Shown in pieces: positions 50,416 to 60,307 of a stretch of DNA of 64,000 nucleotides. Source of the DNA: Senegalia massiliensis (GTDB taxonomy: Bacteria; Bacillota; Clostridia; Tissierellales; SIT17). A program made the translations under genes and the position numbers. Where the stretch lies: assembly GCF_009911265.1 (NCBI RefSeq), contig NZ_QXXA01000005.1, positions 248,001 through 312,000 on the forward strand, read 5' to 3'. The notes under the pieces were generated by a model. That model was not told the DNA's origin and did not search any database. It worked only from the letters and a program-made list of their open reading frames with translations. Within the stretch, counting starts at the first letter, position 1; the number at the start of each line of letters is the position of its first letter.

Positions 50416-52698
50416 TTAATATTTATTAGTAGTCTTTCCTTTAATAATATGTCTAAACTGTCCCCATTTCCCAAATCTCCTACCTATTAAACATACGATA
50501 CCTTTATCAGTCTCTGTTCTTATGACTCTCCCCATGGATTGTAATACTTTATTCATTCCAGGATACATATATGCATATTCATATCCTAGTCCATTTTTTT
50601 CATTGAAATATTCTCTTATTATATTTCTCTCTAGACAAATTTTCGGAAGACCAATTCCAACTATTATAGCCCCTGTAAGTCTATCGCCTTTCAAATCTAT
50701 ACCTTCTGAAAATATTCCTCCCATCACTGCAAATGCTATTAAAGTATTTGTTGGGTTTTGCTTAAATGATTTTAAAAATTCTTCCCTTTCTTCCTCTTTC
50801 ATTCCTATCTCTTGTACCATTGTTCTAAATTGTGGAAATTTTTCTATAAATACATCATATACATCTTCCATATATTTATATGATGGAAAAAACACTATAT
50901 AGTTACCTTCTTTATATTTAGTTGTATCATATATTACATTAGCTATTTTTTCATAAGAATATTTTCTGTCTCTATATTTTGTGGATATGCTATCTTTTAT
51001 TATTATTTTAAGATTTCTAGGATCAAATGGAGAATCTAAAATCATTACATTATCTTTTTCATTTCCTCCTAATATATCTTTATAATAATCTATAGGACTT
51101 AGTGTTGCTGAAAAAAGAATTGAAGATAATCCACTACCTAATGTAGTAGATAATAAATAAGATGGATCCAAACAAAACATTTTCAACTTTACATTTTTCC
51201 CCTGCAATTCAGTATAAGTTACAAACCTATCATCATAATCTTCTGATACTCGTAGAAAAGATAATACATTAAAATATAATTCTAATAAATCTTTATGCTC
51301 TTTTTTATCTCCATTTTCCTTTAACCAATTATCAGCTTTTTTCACAAACCCCTTTAAGGGATAAAATATATCTTCTGGTTCTTCTTTTTCTAAAAAATAA
51401 TCATTATTTTCACATTTCTTTTTTATCTTTAAAAAATAACGATTTATTTTATCTAATGATTTTGCCATTTTAGGTTCAATATCTTTAAATAATCTTTTTA
51501 ATTCTAAAAAGTCATTTTTAAAAAGTTCTGCTGAAAACATGTCTCTTGACCTATCTACTAAATTATGAGCTTCATCTATCAAAAATATATATTTGTTTTT
51601 ATCTTCAATAAAAAATCGTTTCAATTTAGCTTTTGGGTCAAATACATAATTATAGTCACATATAACACTATCTGCCCATATACTTATATCTAATGAAAAT
51701 TCAAATGGACATACTTTATGTTTTAATGAATATTTTTCTATTGTTTCACGTGAAATGATATCTTCATTAGTAATTAAATCATATATTGCATCATTTATTC
51801 TATCAAAATGCCCCTTTGCAAATTCACACTCATCTGGATTACAACTAGATTCTTTGCAAAAACAAATTTTATCTTTAGCTGTTAATGTTATTACTTTGAA
51901 ACGCAAACCTTTATTTTTTAGTATATTGAAAGAATCCTCTGCTACTGTTCTAGTTATAGTTTTAGCCGTAAGATAAAAAATCTTTTCTCCTTTACTTTCT
52001 CCTATAGCTTTTACTGATGGAAATATTGTGGATATAGTCTTTCCTATTCCAGTTGGTGCCTGTGCAAATAATTTTTTTTCTTGTTCTATTGTTCTATATA
52101 TACCTACTGATAATTTTCTTTGTCCTTTTCTATAATTATCAAAAGGAAATTGTAATTTTTTTATGGACTCATCACGAGTTCTTATCCACTTTCTAGAAAG
52201 GTCTGCCCAAATATAATATCTATCTGTTAAATTTTTAAAAAACTTTTCCAACTCCTTGTAGGTGTAAGTATTTCTTATTCTTTTTATTTCTTCTGTATCT
52301 ATTTCTACATATGTGAGTTGAATATCTATTCGTTCCAAATTATTATCCATAGAATGGATATAGGCATAACATTTAGCTTGTGCCCAATGAAGTTCATTGA
52401 AATTTTCATCTATTTTTTCAAGTGATGTTGTAGTTGATTTTATTTCATCTATTATAACTTTTTCTTTTTCTGTTATAATTCCATCTGCTCTTCCTCCTAC
52501 TGTAAGTATTAAATCCTCAAATTCTACTTCAGTTTTAAGTGTAACTTCAGGCATATAGTTTTTATCCATCTTTTTTTGTACTAATTGATGAATTCTTGTT
52601 CCTTCAGTCATTCTATTTCTTCCTATATATGTGGAGTTTATATCTCCACTTCTAAGTATAAATTCAACTAAATTTCTTACAGATATTTTAATATTCAT
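50416..52698 (-). CDS. XPD/DinG-type helicase with N-terminal PD-(D/E)XK domain
   Basis: 760 residues. The first 180 or so form a PD-(D/E)XK nuclease domain: G-G-R-A-D-G followed by D-E-I-K-S, giving the Asp, Glu and Lys of the active site. The superfamily 2 helicase follows: P-T-G-I-G-K-T (Walker A), an iron-sulphur insertion with cysteines in C-F-C-K and C-N-P-D-E-C plus a later H-K-V-C, D-E-A-H (Walker B) and the late G-R-V-I-R-T box. It should unwind 5'-tailed or structured DNA in repair. The ATG at 52698 follows GGTGA. Targets are unknown. Confidence 0.9.
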   Translation of the reverse strand: MNIKISVRNLVEFILRSGDINSTYIGRNRMTEGTRIHQLVQKKMDKNYMPEVTLKTEVEFEDLILTVGGRADGIITEKEKVIIDEIKSTTTSLEKIDENFNELHWAQAKCYAYIHSMDNNLERIDIQLTYVEIDTEEIKRIRNTYTYKELEKFFKNLTDRYYIWADLSRKWIRTRDESIKKLQFPFDNYRKGQRKLSVGIYRTIEQEKKLFAQAPTGIGKTISTIFPSVKAIGESKGEKIFYLTAKTITRTVAEDSFNILKNKGLRFKVITLTAKDKICFCKESSCNPDECEFAKGHFDRINDAIYDLITNEDIISRETIEKYSLKHKVCPFEFSLDISIWADSVICDYNYVFDPKAKLKRFFIEDKNKYIFLIDEAHNLVDRSRDMFSAELFKNDFLELKRLFKDIEPKMAKSLDKINRYFLKIKKKCENNDYFLEKEEPEDIFYPLKGFVKKADNWLKENGDKKEHKDLLELYFNVLSFLRVSEDYDDRFVTYTELQGKNVKLKMFCLDPSYLLSTTLGSGLSSILFSATLSPIDYYKDILGGNEKDNVMILDSPFDPRNLKIIIKDSISTKYRDRKYSYEKIANVIYDTTKYKEGNYIVFFPSYKYMEDVYDVFIEKFPQFRTMVQEIGMKEEEREEFLKSFKQNPTNTLIAFAVMGGIFSEGIDLKGDRLTGAIIVGIGLPKICLERNIIREYFNEKNGLGYEYAYMYPGMNKVLQSMGRVIRTETDKGIVCLIGRRFGKWGQFRHIIKGKTTNKY

Positions 52699-52735
52699 AA
52701 ATTTTATCACCAATATTATTTTATCATATTTATGG

Positions 52736-52790
52736 TTGCAAAAATAACTTTTGGGGTATATAATAATATATGAATAATTGCTCATATATT
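52736..52790 (+). promoter_or_regulatory. cadC promoter and ArsR-type operator
   Basis: A -35 TTGCAA (52736-52741), 17-bp spacer and consensus TATAAT (52759-52764). Immediately after it, two perfect 9-bp arms AATATATGA and TCATATATT (52765-52773 and 52782-52790) separated by eight bases cover the start point. This is the size and place expected for a CadC/SmtB-type repressor. Confidence 0.8.
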
Positions 52791-52816
52791 CAATTATAAT
52801 TTAATGAGGTGAAAAC

Positions 52817-53176
52817 ATGACTAAAGATATTCCAGTTTGTAATTGTAATGAAATACATGAAGATGTACTTAAAAATGTAAAAAATGATTTACCTAAAGAT
52901 AATTGTCTTTTAAATCTTGCTGATTTTTTTAAAGTATTTGGAGATTCCACAAGAATAAAAATCATATATGCTCTTTATGAGTCTGAAATGTGTGTATGTG
53001 ATATAGCCGAACTTTTAGATATGACTCAATCAGCAATTTCCCATCAACTTAGAACTTTAAAAGATAAAGGTGTTGTAAAGTATAGAAAAGAAGGTAGAAC
53101 TGTATTTTATTCATTAGATGATGAACATATATATGAGATTTTGAACTCAGGACTTACTCATATTTGTCATAAATAG
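52817..53176 (+). CDS. cadC: CadC-type metal-responsive ArsR repressor
   Basis: A 119-residue winged-helix repressor that leaves its operator when cadmium, lead or zinc binds. N-terminal cysteines C8 and C10 (V-C-N-C-N) and C59 and C61 (E-M-C-V-C-D) form the alpha-3N metal site of CadC proteins. The recognition helix is Q-S-A-I-S-H-Q-L-R-T-L. The C-terminal D-x-H type site is D-D-E-H. A GAGGTG site precedes the ATG. It is 16 bases upstream of the metal pump gene. Confidence 0.93.
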   Translation: MTKDIPVCNCNEIHEDVLKNVKNDLPKDNCLLNLADFFKVFGDSTRIKIIYALYESEMCVCDIAELLDMTQSAISHQLRTLKDKGVVKYRKEGRTVFYSLDDEHIYEILNSGLTHICHK

Positions 53177-53192
53177 AAAGGGGAGAATTATT

Positions 53193-55325
53193 ATGAGTAT
53201 AGAAAAAAAATTAATTTTAGAAGGATTAGTATGTACCAGTTGTGCAGGAAAAATAGAAAGAAAGATAACTAGTTTAGACTATGTAAATAATGCAACTATA
53301 AACTTTTCTAATGGTAATTTAATCATTGATATAAAAGATCAAAAAAAATCTAAAGAAATATTAGAGAAATCTAAAGAAATAATTAAAAAAATAGAACCTG
53401 ATGTAAAAGTTTTCGATTATGAAGAAAAAGAAAACCTAAAAGAAAAGGAATTAGATAAAAAAAACAACATCATAGATACTATTGGAAAAGATAAAATTCT
53501 AAAATTATCTATTGGTCTTATTATATTTTTAACTGCGATAATAGGTAATTTTAGTAATTCAATAGAAGTTACACTTTTTATAATAAGTTATGTTCTTATA
53601 GGTGGAAATGTACTTTTAACCTCCACTAAAAATATATCTCATGGCCAAGTTTTTGATGAAAACTTCCTTATGAGTATTGCTACCCTTGGTGCATTTTTTA
53701 TAGGAGAATATCCTGAAGGTGTAGCTGTAATGCTATTTTATGAACTTGGAGAAATTTTTCAAGATATAGCAGTCAATCGTTCTAGAAATTCCATAAAGTC
53801 ACTTATGGATATTAGACCTGACTATGCTAATCTAATTGTAGGAGATAACAGTAAAAAAGTTGACCCTGAAAAAGTAAATATTGGAGACACTATTATAGTA
53901 AAGCCTGGTGAGAAGATACCCCTAGATGGTACAGTTACAGAAGGTAGTTCTATGGTTGACACTTCTGCTTTAACTGGTGAGTCAGTACCACGTTCTGTTA
54001 AAAAGGACGAAGAAGTTCTTGCAGGGTTTATTAATAAAAATGGAGTATTAACTATTAAAGTTACAAAAACTTTTGGTGAATCTACTGTAGCAAAAGTACT
54101 AGACTTAGTTGAAAATGCTGGAAATAGAAAAGCCCCTACAGAGAAATTCATTACTAAATTTGCAAGATATTATACACCAGTAGTAGTATTTTCTGCTCTT
54201 GCCCTAGTTATAATTCCACCTCTTGTAATAGAGGGTGCTGAATTTAGTGAATGGTTATATAGAGGACTTGTATTTTTAGTTATATCTTGTCCTTGTGCCC
54301 TTGTAGTATCTATTCCACTCGGATTTTTTGGTGGTATTGGATCTGCATCTAAAAATGGTATCTTGGTTAAAGGTGGAAATTATCTTGAAGCATTAAATGA
54401 GATAGATATTGCAGTGTTTGATAAAACAGGAACTCTTACTGAAGGTATTTTTGAAGTTACAGATATTAAAGTTCATAATGAATATAGTAAAGAAGATGTG
54501 CTAAAATATGCAGCATATGCAGAAAATTTTTCTAATCACCCTATAGCTACTGCTGTAGTAGATGCATATGGTGATGAGATTAGAAATGAAGAAATATCTA
54601 ATTATAATGAAATAGCAGGTCATGGAATTGAAGTAAATTATGGTGACTCTAAAATATCTGTTGGCAATAAAAAATTAATGGATAAAAATAATATAGAGAT
54701 AATTGAATCAACTGAAATAGGTACAATTATATATGTAGCTAAAGATAATAAATTCATAGGATCTATTGTTATTTCAGATAGAATAAAAAAAGATTCAAAA
54801 GAAACTTTAAGCAACCTCAAACAGTTAGGTATATCTAAAACAGTAATGCTTACAGGTGATAATAAAGCTATTGGTGAGAAAATAGCTAATAAATTAGGTA
54901 TAGATACAGCTTATACAGATTTATTACCTGATGGCAAAGTAGAAAAATTAGAAGATTTATATAAAGAAAAACAAAAAAATAAAAAACTTGCTTTTGTAGG
55001 CGATGGTATAAATGATGCTCCAGTTCTTGCAAGGGCAGATATTGGTATAGCTATGGGAGGACTTGGTTCAGATGCAGCAATAGAAGCTGCTGATGTAGTT
55101 CTTATGACAGATGAACCTTCCAAACTAGTTGATTCTATCAAAATAGCAAAAAACACTAGAAAAATAGTATATCAAAATATAGTATTTGCATTAGGTGTAA
55201 AGCTTATAGTTTTAGCTCTAGGTGCATTAGGATTTGCATCTATGTGGTCAGCAGTATTTGCAGATGTTGGTGTAACACTTCTTGCAGTGTTAAATTCACT
55301 TAGAGTACTAAATACTAAATTATAA
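53193..55325 (+). CDS. cadA: cadmium/zinc/lead-exporting P-type ATPase
   Basis: A 710-residue P1B-type ATPase. It has one HMA metal domain with C-T-S-C (Cys 14 and 17), eight predicted helices with the translocation motif C-P-C-A-L, actuator T-G-E-S, phosphorylation site D-K-T-G-T-L-T and hinge G-D-G-I-N-D-A-P. The S-N-H-P-I-A sequence marks the heavy-metal-specific HP locus. Expressed with cadC, so controlled by metal. Confidence 0.95.
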   Translation: MSIEKKLILEGLVCTSCAGKIERKITSLDYVNNATINFSNGNLIIDIKDQKKSKEILEKSKEIIKKIEPDVKVFDYEEKENLKEKELDKKNNIIDTIGKDKILKLSIGLIIFLTAIIGNFSNSIEVTLFIISYVLIGGNVLLTSTKNISHGQVFDENFLMSIATLGAFFIGEYPEGVAVMLFYELGEIFQDIAVNRSRNSIKSLMDIRPDYANLIVGDNSKKVDPEKVNIGDTIIVKPGEKIPLDGTVTEGSSMVDTSALTGESVPRSVKKDEEVLAGFINKNGVLTIKVTKTFGESTVAKVLDLVENAGNRKAPTEKFITKFARYYTPVVVFSALALVIIPPLVIEGAEFSEWLYRGLVFLVISCPCALVVSIPLGFFGGIGSASKNGILVKGGNYLEALNEIDIAVFDKTGTLTEGIFEVTDIKVHNEYSKEDVLKYAAYAENFSNHPIATAVVDAYGDEIRNEEISNYNEIAGHGIEVNYGDSKISVGNKKLMDKNNIEIIESTEIGTIIYVAKDNKFIGSIVISDRIKKDSKETLSNLKQLGISKTVMLTGDNKAIGEKIANKLGIDTAYTDLLPDGKVEKLEDLYKEKQKNKKLAFVGDGINDAPVLARADIGIAMGGLGSDAAIEAADVVLMTDEPSKLVDSIKIAKNTRKIVYQNIVFALGVKLIVLALGALGFASMWSAVFADVGVTLLAVLNSLRVLNTKL

Positions 55326-55327
55326 TA

Positions 55328-55356
55328 AATACTTTGGCGGTATTTGCCAAAGTATT
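55328..55356 (+). terminator. cadA terminator
   Basis: An 11-bp stem (55328-55338 with 55346-55356) followed by TATTTATTTG on the plus strand, right after the cadA stop codon. Confidence 0.8.
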
Positions 55357-55447
55357 TATTTGTTTGAAATATTATAAACATAAAGAATTTTCATAGTATT
55401 AAATTTTATTAACAAATTGTAAAAGACATTAGTGCAAAAAGTTGATA

Positions 55448-55473
55448 AAATATTTAAGTAACTTAAAATATTT
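55448..55473. promoter_or_regulatory. imperfect inverted repeat upstream of the AbgT gene
   Basis: Arms of 11-12 bases (AAATATTTAAG and CTTAAAATATTT) with one extra base on one side, placed 18 bases before the ATG and beside a weak TTGATA promoter. Either an operator or an RNA hairpin in the leader. Confidence 0.35.
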
Positions 55474-55491
55474 ATTATAGGAGGAATTATT

Positions 55492-57027
55492 ATGAGTAAT
55501 AATATTCAGACAAAACAGAAATTTAAGTTATTTAATAAATTTCTAAATGTCATTGAAAATGTTGGAAATAAACTTCCACATCCAGTAACAATATTCATAC
55601 TATTTGCTCTAGCTGTCATCATAATATCTGAAATCGCTTTCAGAGCAGGCTTATATGTAGATTTCTATGATGCAAAAGCAGGAGCAGATCAAACCGTATC
55701 AGCTGTTTCACTTCTTAGTGCTGATGGATTAAGGTTTATGATTAATTCAGCAACAGTAAACTTTACAAGTTTTGCTCCTCTTGGAACAGTTCTAGTAGCA
55801 ATGCTTGGAGTTGGAGTTGCCGAAGGGACAGGACTCATAAATGCAGCTCTTAAAAAATTAGTATTGAGTACACCTAAAAGACTAATAACTGCAGTTGTTG
55901 TTTTTGCAGGTGTTATGTCAAATATTGCATCAGATGCAGGATATGTAGTTTTAGTACCATTAGGTGCAATGGTATTCTTAAGCTTTAAACGTCATCCTTT
56001 AGCAGGACTTGCTGCTGCTTTTGCAGGGGTTTCTGGAGGATTCTCAGCGAACTTATTATTAGGTACATTAGATCCACTATTAGCCGGTATAACAAATGAA
56101 GCGTTAACTGCTAGTAAAATGGATTTATCTATTTTACCAACTTCTAACTATTATTTCATGGTTGCATCAACATTCCTTATTACAATACTAGGTACTTGGG
56201 TAACTGAAAAAATAGTTGAACCAAGACTTGGCGAATATAAAGGAATAGATACTAATGAATCAATGGAAGTTACAAAGTCAGAGGTAAAAGGTTTAATTGC
56301 AGCAGGTCTATCTATATTAGTATTTGGTGCAATAATGTTATATTTAACAGTACCAGCAAACGGTATATTAAGAGTTGATGGCTCTTTAGATGCATTTACT
56401 CATGATGGTTTAGTTCCAGCAATAATGTTATTCTTCTTAATTCCAGGTTTAACTTTTGGAATGGTTTCAGGAACTGTTAAAAATGATAAAGATGTAGTTA
56501 AATTCATGTCTAAATCAATGGCTTCAATGGGTGGATATCTAGTACTAGCTTTCTTTGCTGCACAATTTATTCAATATTTTGCTTATACTAATTTAGGTAC
56601 AATACTTGCAGTAAGTGGTGCTAATTTCCTTGAAGCTATAGGATTTGTAGGATTCCCATTAATCATAGCATTTATAGTAGTAGCAGGATTTATAAATCTA
56701 TTTATAGGATCAGCTTCAGCTAAATGGGGTATTATGGCACCTGTTTTTGTTCCAATGTTATATAAATTAAATTTCTCACCTGAGTTTACACAACTTGCTT
56801 ATCGTATAGGAGATTCTACAACTAATATAATATCTCCACTTATGACTTACTTTGCAGTAATAGTTGTATTTGCTCAAAAATATGATGAGGATACAGGTAT
56901 AGGTACTTTAATTTCAACTATGGTACCATACTCAATAGTATTCCTACTTGGCTGGACAGTTCTTCTTGCAGTTTGGTATATGTTAGGAATTCCTATCGGA
57001 CCAGAAGCTTTCATAAGAGTAAATTAA
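55492..57027 (+). CDS. AbgT-family transporter
   Basis: 511 residues and about eleven hydrophobic segments. AbgT proteins carry p-aminobenzoyl-glutamate and related molecules; some export sulfonamides. The family motifs are P-H-P-V-T-I-F near the start, S-N-I-A-S-D-A-G-Y-V and G-S-A-S-A-K-W-G-I-M-A-P. A perfect AGGAGG precedes the ATG. It is followed by an M20 peptidase that could split the substrate. Confidence 0.93.
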   Translation: MSNNIQTKQKFKLFNKFLNVIENVGNKLPHPVTIFILFALAVIIISEIAFRAGLYVDFYDAKAGADQTVSAVSLLSADGLRFMINSATVNFTSFAPLGTVLVAMLGVGVAEGTGLINAALKKLVLSTPKRLITAVVVFAGVMSNIASDAGYVVLVPLGAMVFLSFKRHPLAGLAAAFAGVSGGFSANLLLGTLDPLLAGITNEALTASKMDLSILPTSNYYFMVASTFLITILGTWVTEKIVEPRLGEYKGIDTNESMEVTKSEVKGLIAAGLSILVFGAIMLYLTVPANGILRVDGSLDAFTHDGLVPAIMLFFLIPGLTFGMVSGTVKNDKDVVKFMSKSMASMGGYLVLAFFAAQFIQYFAYTNLGTILAVSGANFLEAIGFVGFPLIIAFIVVAGFINLFIGSASAKWGIMAPVFVPMLYKLNFSPEFTQLAYRIGDSTTNIISPLMTYFAVIVVFAQKYDEDTGIGTLISTMVPYSIVFLLGWTVLLAVWYMLGIPIGPEAFIRVN

Positions 57028-57030
57028 ACA

Positions 57031-57055
57031 AAAGTCACCCAATTGGGTGATTTTT
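57031..57055 (+). terminator. terminator after the AbgT gene
   Basis: A perfect 16-bp palindrome (57035-57050) extended by A/T pairs, followed by five T and GTTTT. Confidence 0.8.
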
Positions 57056-57095
57056 GTTTTATAATAGTATACAATTAAATAAAGGAGATGATTAA

Positions 57096-58211
57096 ATGAT
57101 AAATAAAGATAGAATTGTTGAAGAGTTTATGAAATATGTACAAATAGATAGTCCTACTAAAAATGAAAAAGAATTTGCAGAATTTTTAACCAAAGAATTA
57201 AAAGAGCTGGGATTTGATGTATATATAGATAATGCAGGAGATAAAGTTGGTAGTAATACAGGTAATATCATTGCTAAACTTAAAGGTACAATAGATGTTG
57301 AACCTATATTATTTAGTTGTCATATGGATACAGTGTCTCCAAGTATAGGAATTAAACCAATAATAAAAGATGGTGTTATATACTCTGATGGTACAACAAT
57401 ATTAGGTGGAGATGACAAAGCAGGTATTGCAGCAGTTATAGAAGCTTTAAAGGTTATAAAAGAAAATAATATAAATCACGGTCCTATTGAAGTAGTATTT
57501 AGTGTTTATGAAGAAGGCGGATTAAATGGAGCTAAGAATTTAGAATATGATAAGATAAATTCTAAAAGAGCTTTTGTATTAGATAGTGGTGGAGATCCTG
57601 GACAAATCATAATACAAGGTCCTGCACAAGACAAAATAGATGTTAAAGTTATAGGAAAGCCTGCACATGCTGGTGTAGCCCCAGAGGAAGGTATAAGTGC
57701 AATAAATGTAGCAGCTCATGCTATAAGTAAAATGAATTTATTAAGAATAGATAAAGATACTACTGCAAATATAGGAAAAATAGAAGGTGGTAGTGCTACT
57801 AATATAGTAACTCCTGAAGTAACTATAAAAGCAGAATCAAGAAGTCTTAGTGATGAAAAATTAGACAAGCAAACATCACATATGGTAGAAACATTTAATG
57901 ATACTGCAAAAGAATTTGGAGCAAAAGCAGAAATAAATGTTGAAAGAATGTACAGTTCTTTTATCATAGATGACAATGATGAAATTGTAAACATGGTTAA
58001 AAAAGCATGTGAAAATTCTAATATAAAGCCTTTCCTAGATGCAACTGGCGGTGGAAGTGATACTAATATATTAAATGCTAATGGAATAAAAGCAATAAAC
58101 TTAGGTATTGGAGAAAGAAAACCACATACATTAGAAGAACATATGCATATTAAGGATCTTGTTAGTTCAGCAAATTTAATATTAGAAATAATTAAATTAT
58201 CATCTATTTAA
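57096..58211 (+). CDS. M20-family metallopeptidase (PepT-like)
   Basis: 371 residues. Two-zinc catalytic residues are visible: C-H-M-D-T (His and Asp), G-G-D-D-K-A-G (Asp), Y-E-E-G (the catalytic Glu pair) and L-D-S-G-G, with a late H-T-L-E-E-H. The lid domain carries G-K-P-A-H-A-G. It resembles peptidase T and YqjE, which release N-terminal amino acids from short peptides. Pairing with AbgT suggests p-aminobenzoyl-glutamate or another aminoacyl compound, but this is inferred. Confidence 0.92.
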   Translation: MINKDRIVEEFMKYVQIDSPTKNEKEFAEFLTKELKELGFDVYIDNAGDKVGSNTGNIIAKLKGTIDVEPILFSCHMDTVSPSIGIKPIIKDGVIYSDGTTILGGDDKAGIAAVIEALKVIKENNINHGPIEVVFSVYEEGGLNGAKNLEYDKINSKRAFVLDSGGDPGQIIIQGPAQDKIDVKVIGKPAHAGVAPEEGISAINVAAHAISKMNLLRIDKDTTANIGKIEGGSATNIVTPEVTIKAESRSLSDEKLDKQTSHMVETFNDTAKEFGAKAEINVERMYSSFIIDDNDEIVNMVKKACENSNIKPFLDATGGGSDTNILNANGIKAINLGIGERKPHTLEEHMHIKDLVSSANLILEIIKLSSI

Positions 58212-58214
58212 ATT

Positions 58215-58260
58215 AAAAAGAACTTTTGGTTTAGATTAATCTAAACCAAAGGTTCTTTTT
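58215..58260. terminator. bidirectional terminator between M20 and TraB genes
   Basis: Two 23-bp arms with a single mismatch between converging genes, with T-runs on both strands. It touches the stop codon of the TraB gene. Confidence 0.85.
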
Positions 58261-59426
58261 TAAAATAAATCTAAAAATATTCTAATTACCTCTGCTCCAC
58301 CTATCATAGTTCCAAGTACACTACCTAGATTTGCAAGAACTACTACAAGTAATATATGAGTTACTTTGTTTTTCCAAAATCCTTTTACTGTTGTAATATC
58401 GTCTGATAAGTTTTCAAAATCTCTTACTTTTGGTTTTCTAATAAATGCTTCTGCAAGTCCTACAAACCAACCTGCTGCAAGTAGAGGATTAAGTGAGCTT
58501 ATAGGTGCTACTATAAAAGCTGTAAGAATAGATAATGGATGTGCTAATGCAATAAGAGCTCCTATTGCTGAAAGTGTACCATTCCATAGAACCCACCCTA
58601 TAGTTTGATCTAGTGCCATTTCACGACTATTAAAAAGTGTAAAAAGTATTATAGCTAAAATTACAATAGGTATGGCCCACTTTATATATTTTGAAGTATT
58701 TGATTTTGGTGGTAAACTTTTAAGTTTATTTAAATTATTTTCTTTGTGTATTTCTTCTTTTATTCCTGGTATATGTCCTGCACCAAGTACTGCAATTATT
58801 TTATTTCCTGGGGCATCTTTTATTTTCTGAGCAAGGTATTTATCTCTCTCATCTATTAATGTAGTTTTAAGCTTTGGAAATGAATCTTTTAATTCATCTA
58901 ACATTGAAGTTAATATATCTTCTGTTTTTAAACGCTCTAATTCTTCTTCACTTACTTCCTCATCACTAAACATGCTATAAACTAGTCCTGTAAGTAATTT
59001 CATTTTACCCATAAATCCTATTCCTCTCCAAATACGTTGAAATGTTATTTGGATGTCTCTATCAGCCAAAACTATTTTTGCATCATTTTCTTTTGCAGAA
59101 TTTATAGCTGTTATCATTTCTTGTCCTGGATTTATTCCAAATTGATTTGCCATTCTCTTTTGAAATGAACTCATCATTAAATTTACAAGTAATAATGTAG
59201 CTTTTTTTTGTTTTATCACAGATACTATATCAGTATTACTCCATTTTTTACCTTCAGTTATTGATTTATATCTTCCTTTATCAAGCTCTATACATACTGT
59301 ATCAGGTTTTTCATTATCTATCATCTGTTTTACTTGTTCAGCACTTTTTTTGGATACATGAGCTGTACCTATAAGTATTATTTCTTTATCATTTATATTT
59401 AACCTTGTAATGTTTTCTTCTGCCAT
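58260..59426 (-). CDS. TraB/PrgY-family protein
   Basis: 388 residues. The N-terminal TraB domain has I-G-T-A-H-V-S with its glycine and histidine, followed by C-I-E-L-D-K-G-R-Y and a long helical middle. After residue 265 there are four membrane helices. Archaeal and bacterial TraB-family proteins are membrane-anchored, sometimes linked to pheromone shutdown (PrgY), but a role here is unknown. The ATG at 59426 follows GAGAGGG; an upstream ATG has no binding site. Confidence 0.88.
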   Translation of the reverse strand: MAEENITRLNINDKEIILIGTAHVSKKSAEQVKQMIDNEKPDTVCIELDKGRYKSITEGKKWSNTDIVSVIKQKKATLLLVNLMMSSFQKRMANQFGINPGQEMITAINSAKENDAKIVLADRDIQITFQRIWRGIGFMGKMKLLTGLVYSMFSDEEVSEEELERLKTEDILTSMLDELKDSFPKLKTTLIDERDKYLAQKIKDAPGNKIIAVLGAGHIPGIKEEIHKENNLNKLKSLPPKSNTSKYIKWAIPIVILAIILFTLFNSREMALDQTIGWVLWNGTLSAIGALIALAHPLSILTAFIVAPISSLNPLLAAGWFVGLAEAFIRKPKVRDFENLSDDITTVKGFWKNKVTHILLVVVLANLGSVLGTMIGGAEVIRIFLDLF

Positions 59427-59495
59427 ATTACCCTCTCTTTCTAAATCACTCATATATACATTATATACTTCTAGAAAGATGATAACAACAAAAGA

Positions 59496-60290
59496 TTAGC
59501 CTGTTATAAATTTTATTTTCTTATTTCGTACATATATATTTACAGGTGTATTTAAATATACTTCTCCATCTGTATCAATCATCATTTCATTTTTTGTTTC
59601 TAATTTAATTTCACTTGCTTTTATATGTTTTATTTCATTTTCCGTTATATTTTCTTCAAAATTTTCTTTCTGAGTTAAATATTTAATTAAAAGTGAAAAA
59701 CCAGAATTATAAACTATAAATATATCAAATATACCATCTGTCATAGATATACTTTTTACTGGTACTAATGTAGATTCTACATAATTTCCATTTAATATTA
59801 CTACCATTCCTGCTTTATCTTTTAATTTCTTATTTTCTGTATGTAAAATAAATTCAAAATCATCTTTTTCATTCATACTCTTTATAGTACTGGTATAATA
59901 ACTTATTCTACCCATAATATTTTTAGTTTTAGGATTTATATTTTCAGATATATCAGTAATAAGTCCTGTACCTACAAAATTTGTGAAATACCTATTATTA
60001 ACTTTTCCAATATCAATTTCTGACACATTACCTTTTAATATAGTATTAGAAGCATCATTTAAATTTAGAGGAATATTTAAGCTTCTAGCAAAATCATTAC
60101 ATGTACAACTAGGAATTATAGCAACTATTGGTGAATTTTTTAATCTTTCTATACCATTGATAATCTCATAATCCTTTCCTTTTTCATATGTTATTTCCTC
60201 AGCATGGTTTGCTTTTTTGGTTTTAGCTATAGTTAAATTATCTATTTCATTACTTAAAATAGGGATAATTTCTCCAAGTAATTTATTTAT
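59496..60290 (-). pseudogene. decayed diacylglycerol/lipid kinase (YegS/DgkB type)
   Basis: An uninterrupted frame from 60290 to 59496 reads like the back half of a lipid kinase. It has N-D-F-A-R-S-L-N-I-P, then G-T-G-L-I-T-D and a final D-G-E-V beta-domain. Three signs of decay: there is no usable start codon (the frame begins after a TAA at 60291-60293); the catalytic G-G-D-G-T loop that should come between E-K-G-K-D-Y and I-I-N-G-I is missing, consistent with an in-frame deletion; and the usual P-x-G-T-G-N-D is P-S-C-T-C-N-D. A shorter ORF from an internal Met (about 176 residues) could still be made, but it could not bind ATP. Confidence 0.65.
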
Positions 60291-60307
60291 TTAAAATATA
60301 CCCTATT

